Source of the DNA: Sphingomonas sp. PAMC26645
Lineage (GTDB): Bacteria > Pseudomonadota > Alphaproteobacteria > Sphingomonadales > Sphingomonadaceae
NCBI RefSeq assembly: GCF_004795835.1
Contig: NZ_CP039249.1
Coordinates: 1,794,501-1,858,500, forward strand
Direction: 5' to 3'
Length of the DNA stretch: 64,000 bases
The notes under the pieces were generated by a model. The model did not search any database, was not told where the DNA came from, and worked only from the letters and a program-made list of their open reading frames with translations. Of this stretch, positions 43,830 through 52,935 are shown piece after piece (position 1 is the first letter of the stretch; each line of letters begins with the position of its first letter). Position numbers and translations under genes: made by a program.

Positions 43830-43850
43830 CTGACCCCGTTCCATAGAGCC

Positions 43851-43933
43851 CCGTCATCCTGGGCTCGACCCAGGATCCAGAGCCACGCACGTCACGCGGT
43901 TGGCTCTGGATCCTGACTTTCGTCAGGATGACG
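43851..43933. repeat. Palindromic repeat, family C (hybrid arm)
   Basis: About 83 bp between the two M13 genes. The right arm reads ACTTTCGTCAGGATGACG as in other family C copies, but the left arm has CTGGGCTCGACCCAGG instead, so the hairpin is composed of two repeat types. Confidence 0.8.
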
Positions 43934-43949
43934 AAGTTTGGAGAGAAAC

Positions 43950-45983
43950 ATGAAGTCGTTCATCGTCGCCGGCCTGCTCGCCGCAACCGCCATCACCGGC
44001 GTCACCGCCGCCATCTCGCAAACCTCTGAACCCGCAGCCCCGACCGGCGCGCAATACGGAACGTTCGGCTTCGACGAGAAGGGCATGGACAAGTCCGTCC
44101 AGCCCGGCGACGACTTCTACACCTTCGCCAACGGCAGCTGGTCCAAGAACACCCCGATCCCCGCCGACAAGTCGAACTACGGCTCGTTCAATCTCCTGTC
44201 CGACCTGTCCGAGACGCGCACCCGCGGCATCCTCGACACCGCCGCGAAGGACCCCAACTCGAAGATTGGCCGCGCCTATGCGACGTTCCTCGACACCGGC
44301 ACGATCGAAGGCAAGGGCCTCGCCCCAATCAAGCCTTGGCTGGGCAAGATCGCAGCGCTGAACGACCGCGCTGGCTATCCCGCCCTCCTCGCCGAAGCAG
44401 ACCGCGCCGGCATCGGCGGCCCGTTCGGCGGTGGCGTCGGCCAGGACGACAAGCAGCCTGAGCAATACGCGCTCTCGCTCGGCCAGTCCGGCCTCGGCCT
44501 CCCCGACCGCGATTACTACCTTAGCACCGACGCCAAGCTGGTCGAGGCGCGCAACGCCTACCGCGCGCACATCGTCAAGATGCTCACCCTCGCCGGCGAA
44601 CCCAATGCCGAGGCGCGCGCCACCGCGTTGCTCGCGTTCGAGACCGAGATCGCCAAGGTCAGCTGGACCCGCGTCGACAGCCGCGACGCCACCAAGACCT
44701 ACAACAAGATGACCGTCGCCGATCTCGCCAAGCGCGCACCCGGCTTCGATTTCGCCGCGTATTTCAAGGGCATCGGCACGCCCGTCCCGACCGTCATCGT
44801 CGCGCAGCCCTCCGCGATCACCGGTATCGCCAAGCTCGTCTCGACCGCGCCGATCGGCGTGCTGAAAGACCAGCTGATCCTCCGCTCGCTCGACGGCTAT
44901 GCCGACGTCCTCCCCAAGGCGTTCGACGCCGAGCAGTTCGCGTTCTACGGCACCGTCCTCGGCGGCACGCCCGAGCAGGAGGCCCGCTGGAAGCGCGGCG
45001 TCCAGTTCACCTCCGGCGCGCTCGATGACGAGGTCAGCAAGCTCTACGTCGCGCAGTATTTCCCGCCCGAGACCAAGGCCGCGGCCGATAAGCTCGTTAA
45101 GAACGTGCTCGCCGCGATGGGCCGCCGGATCGACAAGCTCGAATGGATGGCGCCCGAGACCAAGGTCAAGGCGCACGCCAAGCTTGCCGCCTTCACGCCG
45201 AAGATCGGCTATCCAAGCCAGTGGAAGGATTTCTCCGGCCTGACGATCACCTCGGGCGATGCGTTCGGCAACGAATGGCGCGCGAACGAATGGCAGCACC
45301 AGGATAATATCTCCAAGCTCGGCAAGCCCTTGCAGCGTTGGGAATGGGGCATGACGCCGATGACGGTGAACGCCTATGCCAATTTCGGCATGGTCGAGAT
45401 CGTCTTCCCCGCCGCGATCCTGCAGCCGCCGTTCTTCGATCCGAAGGCCGACGACGCGGTCAATTACGGCGGCATCGGCGCGGTGATCGGCCACGAACTG
45501 AGCCATCATTTTGACGACCAGGGCTCGAAATACGATGCGAAGGGCCAGCTCACCGACTGGTGGACGGCCAAGGACATCGCCGGCTTCAAGGCGCTCACCG
45601 GCAAGCTCGGCGCGCAGTATGACGCGTACGAACCGCTGCCCGGCATGCACGTGAAGGGCCAGCTGACGATGGGCGAGAACATCGCCGATCTCGCCGGCCT
45701 CACTGTCGCGTACGACGCGTACCACACGGCATTGGGAGGCAAGACCGCGCCCGTCCTCGACGGGTTCACCGGCGACCAGCGCTTCTACCTCGGCTGGGCG
45801 CAGGTGTGGCGTCGCAACTACCGGGAAGCCAACCTTCGTAACCGCTTGCTGACCGATCCTCACTCGCCGTCGCAGCAGCGCGCGTGGGTCGTCCGCAACC
45901 TCGACCCCTGGTACGCGGCGTACAAGCCGACCGCCGGGCAGAAGCTGTACCTGACACCGGAGCAGCGCGTTCGGATCTGGTAA
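43950..45983 (+). CDS. M13 (neprilysin-like) metallopeptidase, copy 2
   Basis: 677 aa from the ATG at 43950 with GGAGAG upstream (MKSFIVAGLLAATAITGVTA). It has the same layout as the gene upstream: signal peptide, GHELSHHFDDQG (H515), ENIADLAGLTVAYDAYH and C-terminal RVRIW. Sequence is clearly paralogous but diverged over the N-terminal domain. Gene duplication with possible difference in substrate range is inferred. It is followed by two palindromic repeats. Confidence 0.95.
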   Translation: MKSFIVAGLLAATAITGVTAAISQTSEPAAPTGAQYGTFGFDEKGMDKSVQPGDDFYTFANGSWSKNTPIPADKSNYGSFNLLSDLSETRTRGILDTAAKDPNSKIGRAYATFLDTGTIEGKGLAPIKPWLGKIAALNDRAGYPALLAEADRAGIGGPFGGGVGQDDKQPEQYALSLGQSGLGLPDRDYYLSTDAKLVEARNAYRAHIVKMLTLAGEPNAEARATALLAFETEIAKVSWTRVDSRDATKTYNKMTVADLAKRAPGFDFAAYFKGIGTPVPTVIVAQPSAITGIAKLVSTAPIGVLKDQLILRSLDGYADVLPKAFDAEQFAFYGTVLGGTPEQEARWKRGVQFTSGALDDEVSKLYVAQYFPPETKAAADKLVKNVLAAMGRRIDKLEWMAPETKVKAHAKLAAFTPKIGYPSQWKDFSGLTITSGDAFGNEWRANEWQHQDNISKLGKPLQRWEWGMTPMTVNAYANFGMVEIVFPAAILQPPFFDPKADDAVNYGGIGAVIGHELSHHFDDQGSKYDAKGQLTDWWTAKDIAGFKALTGKLGAQYDAYEPLPGMHVKGQLTMGENIADLAGLTVAYDAYHTALGGKTAPVLDGFTGDQRFYLGWAQVWRRNYREANLRNRLLTDPHSPSQQRAWVVRNLDPWYAAYKPTAGQKLYLTPEQRVRIW

Positions 45984-46003
45984 GGGACGGATCGCACACT
46001 TCT

Positions 46004-46085
46004 GGTTCCCCCGCGGAGGCGGGGGCCTAGGAATCACAAACACCAACACCCGTAACCCTGGGCCCCCGCCTCCGCGGGGGAACGG
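46004..46085. repeat. Palindromic repeat, family A (long-loop form)
   Basis: About 82 bp: GGTTCCCCCGCGGAGGCGGG arm, a spacer of 30-odd bases, and the complementary arm. Same subtype as the copy inside nnr at 51866. Confidence 0.85.
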
Positions 46086-46122
46086 TAGGGGCGATGTGAT
46101 TGTGACCGAGCTATCATAGCCG

Positions 46123-46230
46123 CCACCCCGGCGAAGGCCGGGGCCCAACTGGGGGACGGTTTTGACGACGGACGGCGCTTCGTTATTACCACCTTTCCAA
46201 TTGGGCCCCGGCCTTCGCCGGGGTGGTGCC
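46123..46230. repeat. Palindromic repeat, family B
   Basis: About 108 bp between the second M13 gene and cckA; CCACCCCGGCGAAGGCCGGG arms with GTTATT and CTTTCCAA in the centre. Confidence 0.88.
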
Positions 46231-46308
46231 GTTTCTAGAAGCGGCGGGATCAGAGTTAGCGCCACCCCCATCACACGCATCGCTTGACGCCCAACCCCGC
46301 TTGAGCGG

Positions 46309-48696
46309 ATGACGTCGCCAATGGCATCGCTCGCTCTACCCACCCCCGCCCGCAACGCGGCGCTCGTCGCCATAGCCTCGGGCGCCGCCGCCGCCACGAT
46401 CGTGCTGTTGCTCGTCGGCAGCTGGATCGCCGCCGCCGGGTTCTTCGCCGCCGCTGTCATCGTCATCGGCGCGCTGATCGCCTGGCGCCTGCTCAACCCC
46501 GTCGCCAAAGACGCGCCGCGCCCGGTCGACTGGGACCTCACCCGCACCGTCGCCGAAGCCGGCACCGACGCACTCGCGATCACCGACCGCGCCGGGCGCC
46601 TCGTTTGCGCCAACGACGCCTACGAAGCGCTGTTCGAAGGCTTCCCGACGCCCCCCGGCCTGCCGCTCGACGAAGCCGGCAACGCAGCACTCGCCGACGC
46701 CGGCCGCTCCGCCTGGCGCGACGGCACCGCACAGGTCGAGCGGCTGAACGCCCGCAACGTCTGCCTGTCCGCGCAGATCGCGCGCGCCGGCGACGATGCC
46801 GACATGCTCGTCTGGCGCTTTGTCACCGCGCAGGAACACGACCTTGCCGAGACGCTCGCCGCGCTGCTGACGGGTCCGACCGGAGACCGGCTCGGCGGCA
46901 GCGGCATCATGGCCGCGTTGCTCTCCCCCGACGGCCGCATCCGCACCGCCAACCGTGTCCTCCGGGCGCGGGCGTGCGGCGACGAATACGATACGATCGA
47001 AGGCCGCGATTTCGCGCGTTTCCTCATCACCGACAGCCGCGGCCTCGTCCGCTTCGAACGCGAAGGCCTCGAAGGCACGCCGCTCCGCGTCCTCCAGATC
47101 CCGTTCCTCGACGGCGACGACGCGCCCGTGCTGGTCGCGCTGCTCGACGAGGAGGAGAACGCCCCCGCACTAGGCGCCAGCGCCTCCGCACACGTCCGCA
47201 GCCTCGTCAGCATGATGCCGTTCGGCATGGCGCTGGTCGACCGCGACGGGCGCTTCCTGCAGATGAACGACTCGTTCCTGCGCGCCGCCGGCGTCAATGC
47301 AGTCGCCCCTCCGCTCTATCCGGGCGACCTCGTCGTCCGCGAGGACAAGGCCGCGGTCGCCGACGCGATCCGCAAGTTCGCGAACGGCGCGACGCATTCC
47401 GCGGACATGGCCGTCCGCCTCAAGGATCACCCCGACGAGCCGGTCGCGCTCACCATCGCCGGCGCACGCGGGCTCGGCGACGCCGCCGTGCTGCTCAGCC
47501 TCAAGGACAATAGCGAGGAGAGCCGCCTCAAGCGTGAAGTGGCGCAGGCCACCAAGATGCAGGCGGTCGGCCAGCTCGCGGGCGGCGTCGCGCATGATTT
47601 CAACAACATTCTCACCGCGATCATCGGCCACTGCGACCTGATGCTGATGCGCCATTCGCCCGGCGACAGCGATTACGACGACATCCAGCAGGTCCGCACC
47701 AACTCGAACCGCGCCGCCAGCCTGACCCGCCAACTGCTCGCCTTCTCGCGCCAGCAGACGCTCCGCCCACAGATCCTCCAACTCCCCGACGTCGTGTCGG
47801 AGGTGTCCAACCTGCTCAAGCGGCTGATGGGCGAGAACGTCCGCCTCGACATGACGCACGGCCGCAATCTCGGCCCGGTCCGGGCCGATCCCGGCCAGCT
47901 GGAGCAGGTCGTCGTCAACCTCGCGGTCAACGCGCGCGACGCGATCGTCTCGGCGAACGCGCGCGGCGGCGGCGTGCTGACGATAACGACGCGCGCCGTC
48001 CCCGCGTCCGAAGTGCGCGAGATGGCGTCCGACATCCTGCCCGTCGCCGACTATACCGCGCTGATCGTCCAGGACACCGGCACCGGCATTCCGCCCGACG
48101 TACTGCCCAAGATCTTCGAGCCGTTTTTCACCACCAAGGAATTCGGCAAGGGCACCGGGCTCGGCCTCTCGACCGTCTATGGCATCGTCAAGCAGTCGGG
48201 CGGCTACATCTTCGCCGACAGCAAGCCGGGGCAGGGCGCGACCTTCTCGATGTACCTGCCGGTTCATTCGGCGCCCGCCGCGACTCGCCCCGTGGTCATC
48301 AAGCCCACACCGAAGCCAGTCGACCTGTGGGGCACGGGCACGATCTTGCTGGTCGAGGACGAGGACATGGTCCGCGCCGTCGCCGAGCGCGCGCTCACGC
48401 GGCAGGGATACACAGTGCTGACCGCGGAAAACGGCGAGATCGCGCTGGAAGTGCTGGAGAAACACGGCCGCCCCGACCTGCTCATAAGCGACGTCGTCAT
48501 GCCGCAGATGGATGGCCCGACGATGGTGCGCCACGCGCGCGAGAAATTCCCCGACCTGCCGATCCTCTTCATGTCGGGCTACGCCGAGGAGCAGTTGCGC
48601 AAGTCGATCGATCTGGACAACGTCGCGTTCCTGCCCAAGCCGTTCTCGGTGCACGAATTAGCCGAAGCGGCACGAGACGTGCTTGCCGCACGCTGA
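46309..48696 (+). CDS. cckA: Hybrid histidine kinase CckA
   Basis: 795 aa. Two membrane helices at about residues 18-60 are followed by PAS-like domains. The histidine-kinase dimerisation helix has H429 in GGVAHDFNNILTAIIGHCDL, then the ATPase motifs (VVNLAVNARDA N box, DTGTGIPPDVLPKIFEPFFTTK, GTGLGLSTVYGIVKQ). A C-terminal receiver has phospho-acceptor D728 in ISDVVMPQMDG and K in LPKPF. CckA feeds phosphate through ChpT to CtrA and CpdR, controlling the cell cycle. No chpT or ctrA is in this window. A small receiver gene follows after 49 bp. Confidence 0.93.
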   Translation: MTSPMASLALPTPARNAALVAIASGAAAATIVLLLVGSWIAAAGFFAAAVIVIGALIAWRLLNPVAKDAPRPVDWDLTRTVAEAGTDALAITDRAGRLVCANDAYEALFEGFPTPPGLPLDEAGNAALADAGRSAWRDGTAQVERLNARNVCLSAQIARAGDDADMLVWRFVTAQEHDLAETLAALLTGPTGDRLGGSGIMAALLSPDGRIRTANRVLRARACGDEYDTIEGRDFARFLITDSRGLVRFEREGLEGTPLRVLQIPFLDGDDAPVLVALLDEEENAPALGASASAHVRSLVSMMPFGMALVDRDGRFLQMNDSFLRAAGVNAVAPPLYPGDLVVREDKAAVADAIRKFANGATHSADMAVRLKDHPDEPVALTIAGARGLGDAAVLLSLKDNSEESRLKREVAQATKMQAVGQLAGGVAHDFNNILTAIIGHCDLMLMRHSPGDSDYDDIQQVRTNSNRAASLTRQLLAFSRQQTLRPQILQLPDVVSEVSNLLKRLMGENVRLDMTHGRNLGPVRADPGQLEQVVVNLAVNARDAIVSANARGGGVLTITTRAVPASEVREMASDILPVADYTALIVQDTGTGIPPDVLPKIFEPFFTTKEFGKGTGLGLSTVYGIVKQSGGYIFADSKPGQGATFSMYLPVHSAPAATRPVVIKPTPKPVDLWGTGTILLVEDEDMVRAVAERALTRQGYTVLTAENGEIALEVLEKHGRPDLLISDVVMPQMDGPTMVRHAREKFPDLPILFMSGYAEEQLRKSIDLDNVAFLPKPFSVHELAEAARDVLAAR

Positions 48697-48745
48697 CTCG
48701 AACAAGATGTTGGCAAGTCGTAACAATCCCGACTATGCGAGAAAT

Positions 48746-49096
48746 ATGACCGCTACCCAACAGATTCTCATCGTCGAGGACGAACCGTTGATCGCCATGA
48801 TGCTGGAGGATTTCCTCGAGGTATTGGACAAGGGAGTCGCAGGCTCGGTCGACACCGTCGCCGATGCCTTGAAGCGGATCGAAGAAGGTGGCGTAGATGG
48901 CGCGATCCTCGACGTGAACCTGCGTGGCGGCGAGAAGAGCACCGCGGTCGCCGAGGCGCTGGCGGCAAAGGGCGTCCCGTTCGTCTTCGCCACCGGCGGC
49001 GGCGATGATGGCGTCGCTCCCGAATTCCGCGACCGCCCCCGGTTGCAGAAGCCCTTCACGATGGACGGCGTCGCGAAGGCCCTCGAAGGCCTCTAA
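48746..49096 (+). CDS. Stand-alone response regulator receiver
   Basis: 116 aa from the ATG at 48746 (MTATQQILIVEDEPLIAMML). It is a single receiver domain with acidic pocket E11/D12, phospho-acceptor D56 in ILDVNL, T83 in FATGG and K102 in LQKPF, with no output domain. The upstream open frame overlaps the cckA end and was rejected. Being directly after cckA it may share phosphoryl transfer or act as a phosphate sink (inference). The GGGDDG loop near residue 85 is unusual. Confidence 0.85.
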   Translation: MTATQQILIVEDEPLIAMMLEDFLEVLDKGVAGSVDTVADALKRIEEGGVDGAILDVNLRGGEKSTAVAEALAAKGVPFVFATGGGDDGVAPEFRDRPRLQKPFTMDGVAKALEGL

Positions 49097-49145
49097 CGCC
49101 CCTTCCCATTAGGGATGGGATGAGAGTTTGGTCGACCTCGCCCTT

Positions 49146-49265
49146 CCGTCATCCTGACGAAAGTCAGGACCCAGAGCCAAGCACCCCATCGTTCGTGGTA
49201 TTGGATTCTGGTGTGAAAATTGCCGACCGTTGCCGATCTGAATCCCCGCCTGCGCGGGGATGACG
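49146..49265. repeat. Palindromic repeat, family C, hybrid
   Basis: Starts with the CGTCATCCTGACGAAAGTCA arm, followed by the family C inner segment. The far arm has been replaced by CCCCGCCTGCGCGGGGATGA type, so the outer borders still pair (CGTCAT/ATGACG) but the arms do not. Probably a product of recombination. Confidence 0.75.
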
Positions 49266-49344
49266 CAGAAGGGAGCAAGCCGCACGCAAAAATCGACGCA
49301 ACTCTCTTGCGCAAATACCCTCTCCCGCGACATAGGCGTTCGCC

Positions 49345-51066
49345 ATGACCCGCACATTCGATAAATCGCGCCTGCCGAGCCGCCACGTCTCCGTTGGCCC
49401 CGAGCGCGCCCCGCACCGCAGCTATTACTACGCGATGGGCCTCGATGAGGAGCAGATCGCGCGCCCGTTCGTCGCGCTCGCGTCCGCCGGCAACAACTCC
49501 GCGCCCTGCAACACCACGCTCGACGCGCAGGCCGACGCTGCGCAGGCCGGCGTCATCCAGGGCGGCGGCATGCCGCGCCGGTTCAACACGATCACCGTCA
49601 CGGACGGCATCGCGATGGGCCATCAGGGCATGAAGGCCTCGCTGGTCAGCCGCGAAGTCATCGCCGACTCGGTCGAACTCTCGGTCCGCGGCCATTGCTA
49701 CGACGCGCTGGTTGGGTTCGCGGGCTGCGACAAGTCGCTGCCGGGGATGATGATGGCGATGCTCCGCCTCAACATCCCGTCGGTGTTCGTCTATGGCGGC
49801 TCGATCCTGCCGGGCCGCTATCAGGACCGCGACGTCACCGTCGTCGACGTGTTCGAGATCGTCGGCAAATACGCTGCTGGCGCGTGCCCGCTGTCGGAGG
49901 TCCACGCGATCGAGAAGGTCGCGTGCCCCGGCCATGGCGCGTGCGGTGGCCAGTACACCGCGAACACGATGGCCTGCGTCGCGGAAGCGATCGGTTTGTC
50001 GATCCCGAACAGCAACATGGTGCCCGCACCTTACACCACGCGCGAACAGATCGCCGTGGCGGCCGGCGCGCAGGTCATGGACTGTCTCGCCGATAATATC
50101 CGCCCGCGCGACATCTGCACGCGCGAGGCGTTCATCAACGCCGCCCGCGTCGTCGCCGCGACCGGCGGCTCGACCAACGCCGCGCTGCATCTCCCCGCGA
50201 TGGCGTCCGAAGCCGGTATCGAATTCGACCTGTTCGACGTCGCCGAGATCTTCAAGACAACGCCGTACATCGCGGACCTCAAACCCGGTGGTAAGTACGT
50301 CGCCAAGGACATGTACGAGGCCGGCGGCGTCTACATGCTGATGAAGACGATGCTCGCCGGTGGTTTCTTGAACGGCGATTGCCTGACGGTGACCGGCAAG
50401 TCGCTGGGCGAGAACATCGACCAGGTGACGTGGAACCCCGACCAGAAGGTCATCTACGACATCAAGACCCCGCTGACCCCCACCGGCGGCGTCGTCGGCC
50501 TGCGCGGCAGTCTCGCGCCCGACGGCGCGATCGTTAAGGTCGCCGGCATGCACCGCCTCCAGTTCTCGGGCCCGGCGCGCGTGTTCGATTGCGAGGAGGA
50601 CACCTTCGCCGCCGTCGAAAAGCGCGAGATCAATGAGGGCGAAGTCATCGTCATCCGCTACGAAGGCCCCAAGGGCGGCCCCGGCATGCGCGAGATGCTG
50701 TCGACCACCGCCGCGCTCTACGGCCTCGGCATGGGCGAGAGCGTCGCGCTGATCACCGACGGGCGGTTCTCGGGCGGCACACGCGGCTTCTGCATCGGCC
50801 ATGTCGGCCCCGAAGCGGCGGACGGCGGTCCGATCGCGCTGGTCGAGAATGGCGACGTCATCCACATCGACGCCGAAGCCGGCACGATCGACCTCGACGT
50901 GCCCGAGGACGTGATGGCCGCGCGCCGTGCCGCGTGGGTGCCGCGCACCAACGATTACGGCTCGGGCGCACTCTGGCGCTATGCGAAGACCGTCGGCCCC
51001 GCGTACAAGGGTGCCGTCACGCACCCTGGAGCCGCAGCCGAAACCCATGTCTACGCGGATATCTAA
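49345..51066 (+). CDS. ilvD: Dihydroxy-acid dehydratase
   Basis: 573 aa from the ATG at 49345 ([20 protein letters not shown]), within the family size. Iron-sulfur ligands are Cys in [22 protein letters not shown] and [31 protein letters not shown] is the C-terminal block. It makes 2-oxo acids for valine, isoleucine and leucine. The last 20 bp overlap the lipoprotein gene. Confidence 0.96.
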   Translation: MTRTFDKSRLPSRHVSVGPERAPHRSYYYAMGLDEEQIARPFVALASAGNNSAPCNTTLDAQADAAQAGVIQGGGMPRRFNTITVTDGIAMGHQGMKASLVSREVIADSVELSVRGHCYDALVGFAGCDKSLPGMMMAMLRLNIPSVFVYGGSILPGRYQDRDVTVVDVFEIVGKYAAGACPLSEVHAIEKVACPGHGACGGQYTANTMACVAEAIGLSIPNSNMVPAPYTTREQIAVAAGAQVMDCLADNIRPRDICTREAFINAARVVAATGGSTNAALHLPAMASEAGIEFDLFDVAEIFKTTPYIADLKPGGKYVAKDMYEAGGVYMLMKTMLAGGFLNGDCLTVTGKSLGENIDQVTWNPDQKVIYDIKTPLTPTGGVVGLRGSLAPDGAIVKVAGMHRLQFSGPARVFDCEEDTFAAVEKREINEGEVIVIRYEGPKGGPGMREMLSTTAALYGLGMGESVALITDGRFSGGTRGFCIGHVGPEAADGGPIALVENGDVIHIDAEAGTIDLDVPEDVMAARRAAWVPRTNDYGSGALWRYAKTVGPAYKGAVTHPGAAAETHVYADI

Positions 51067-51454
51067 GCAAATACTGGCGGTTGCCACGCTTCTCTCGCTC
51101 CCGCTCTCAGCGTGCGGGCGGGGGCAGCCGAGCAGCGAACAGGTCGCGGCAAAGCAGCGCACCGAAACTGCTGGGGACAGCCGTATCGCCTGCGCGCAAG
51201 GTGACGCCGCGTTCGCGTCGACCTGCACGATCGAGCAGGCGCAGGGCAAGGATGGCCTGATCCTGACGATCCGCCATCCCGACGGCGCCTTCCGCCGGTT
51301 GCTGGTAACGCAAGACGGTCGTGGTGTGATCGCGGCGGACGGTGCTGAGGTCGCGAAGGTCACGATCTTGGGCGGGGACGGCATCGAGGTTGCGCTGGGC
51401 GGCAACCGCTATCGCCTCCCGGCCACCGTCAAGGGTACGACCAAGCCCTCATGA
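51047..51454 (+). CDS. Putative small lipoprotein
   Basis: 135 aa from the ATG at 51047 ([20 protein letters not shown]), overlapping the ilvD end by 20 bp. The lipobox is LPLSAC with Cys at about residue 23. The mature part is strand-rich ([40 protein letters not shown]). Outer-membrane or periplasmic attachment is inferred; no family is recognised. It overlaps the nnr start by 4 bp. Confidence 0.7.
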   Translation: MSTRISKQILAVATLLSLPLSACGRGQPSSEQVAAKQRTETAGDSRIACAQGDAAFASTCTIEQAQGKDGLILTIRHPDGAFRRLLVTQDGRGVIAADGAEVAKVTILGGDGIEVALGGNRYRLPATVKGTTKPS

Positions 51455-52935
51455 TCGGTATCGAAGGCCAGCCGGTCCTCACTGCCGCCGAAATGCGCGC
51501 AGCGGAAAACGCCGTAATCGCCACTGGCATCTCGGTAGAAACGCTGATGGAGCGCGCCGGCACCGCGATCGCTGAGGTAGTCCGCCGGCTCGCGGGTACG
51601 AACGACGTCCTGATCCTCTGCGGCCCCGGCAACAATGGTGGCGACGGCTACGTCGCGGCCCGCGTGCTGGCGGAAATGGGCGTGGCGGTCCGCGTCGCGG
51701 CGCTGTCGGAACCCAAGACGGATGCGGCCAAGTCGGCGAGGGCAGGGTGGCTAAGCTCGGTCGAAACGCTGACGGGGGCAAAGCCCGCTCCAATTCTCGT
51801 AGACGCGCTGTTCGGCACGGGCCTCACGCGCCCGCTCGACGCCGGTACGCCACCTGACCCCGATGGTTCCCCCGCGGTCGCGGGGGCCCAGCTAAATCCC
51901 AAGGGCTCACCTAACGGCCTATCCTGGGCCCCCGCGTCCGCGGGGGAACGGTCTGTGGTCGAGTGTCTTCATTCCCTCGCGAAGGCTGCTCAACTCAGCA
52001 TCGCCATCGACCTGCCCAGTGGCCTCGCCACAGACTCCGGGGAGGCGCTCAGCAGGCCGCCCGTCTTCGACCTCACCCTTGCGCTCGGCGCGGTAAAACC
52101 AGCGCACCTCCTCCAACCCGCCGCGCGCTATTGCGGCGAGCTTCGCCTGCTCGACATCGGCGTCCCTACGCTCAGCCAAGCCGAAGTCCTTAAAACCCCA
52201 ATCCTCCCGACCCCGGGCCCAGACTCCCACAAATATACCCGAGGCATGGTCGCGATCGTCGCCGGCACCATGTCCGGCGCGTCGGACCTCGCAGCCCTTG
52301 CAGCGATGCGTGCTGGCGCCGGCTACGTAACGCTGCTCGGCGACAGCCAAGGCCCGCCGCACGCCCTCGTCCGCACGCCGTTCTCCGACCACGCGCTCGC
52401 GAACGACCGGATCGGCGCACTCGTGATCGGCGCCGGCCTCGGCCGCGACGACACCGCCAAAATCCGTCTCGAAGCCGCGCTGAACGCAGGCCACCCGTTG
52501 ATCATTGACGGCGACGCGCTCCGCCTGGTCGACCCCAATCGCATCAAGGCGCTGACGGTTCCCATCATCCTCACCCCCCACGCCGGCGAGTTCGACGCGC
52601 TCTTCGGCAAATCCGATGCCGACAAGATCACCCGAGCCCGCGACGCCGCCACCCGCGCCAATGCCATCGTCGTTTTCAAAGGCGCCGACACCGTCATCGC
52701 CGCTCCCGACGGCCGCGTCCGCATCGCGCAGGGGGCCAGCGACTGGCTGTCCACCGCCGGCACCGGCGACGTCCTCGCCGGCGCGATCGGCGCGATGCTC
52801 GCCGCCAAGCTCGATCTCCTCGACGCAGCCTGCGCCGGAGTGTGGCTCCACGGTGACGCTGCCCGCCGATTGGGCGCGGCTTTCATCGCCGACGACTTGG
52901 CGGAAGCACTAAGGTCGGCCAGAGCGTCGCTATGA
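51451..52935 (+). CDS. nnr: Bifunctional NAD(P)H-hydrate epimerase/dehydratase
   Basis: 494 aa. The N-terminal YjeF epimerase domain (about 1-230) opens with AAEMRAAENAVIATG and has LCGPGNNGGDGYVAARVL. The C-terminal ribokinase-like dehydratase (about 250-490) has GTMSGASDLAALAAM, LTPHAGEFDALF and the ATP/ADP-site GTGDVLAGAIGAMLA. It repairs hydrated NADH and NADPH. A family A palindromic repeat inserts about 28 residues into the epimerase domain. It overlaps the RNA methyltransferase gene by 4 bp. Confidence 0.94.
   Translation: MIGIEGQPVLTAAEMRAAENAVIATGISVETLMERAGTAIAEVVRRLAGTNDVLILCGPGNNGGDGYVAARVLAEMGVAVRVAALSEPKTDAAKSARAGWLSSVETLTGAKPAPILVDALFGTGLTRPLDAGTPPDPDGSPAVAGAQLNPKGSPNGLSWAPASAGERSVVECLHSLAKAAQLSIAIDLPSGLATDSGEALSRPPVFDLTLALGAVKPAHLLQPAARYCGELRLLDIGVPTLSQAEVLKTPILPTPGPDSHKYTRGMVAIVAGTMSGASDLAALAAMRAGAGYVTLLGDSQGPPHALVRTPFSDHALANDRIGALVIGAGLGRDDTAKIRLEAALNAGHPLIIDGDALRLVDPNRIKALTVPIILTPHAGEFDALFGKSDADKITRARDAATRANAIVVFKGADTVIAAPDGRVRIAQGASDWLSTAGTGDVLAGAIGAMLAAKLDLLDAACAGVWLHGDAARRLGAAFIADDLAEALRSARASL
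51866..51949. repeat. Palindromic repeat, family A, inside nnr
   Basis: 84 bp, a multiple of three. Ends GTTCCCCCGCGG / CCGCGGGGGAAC. Translated as GSPAVAGAQLNPKGSPNGLS and on to ASAGERS within the epimerase domain, between GLTRPLDAG and the HSLAKAAQLSIAIDLPSG block, where ordinary family members have only a short loop. Confidence 0.9.

Noticed and set aside
41712..43844. Minus-strand open frame of 710 codons opposite the first M13 gene
   Set aside because: Same shadow effect; no family features and no ribosome-binding site.
43923..46613. Minus-strand open frame of 896 codons opposite the second M13 gene
   Set aside because: Antisense shadow of a GC-rich gene. The peptide is Arg/Gly/Asp-rich low complexity without motifs, while the plus strand has clear M13 signatures.
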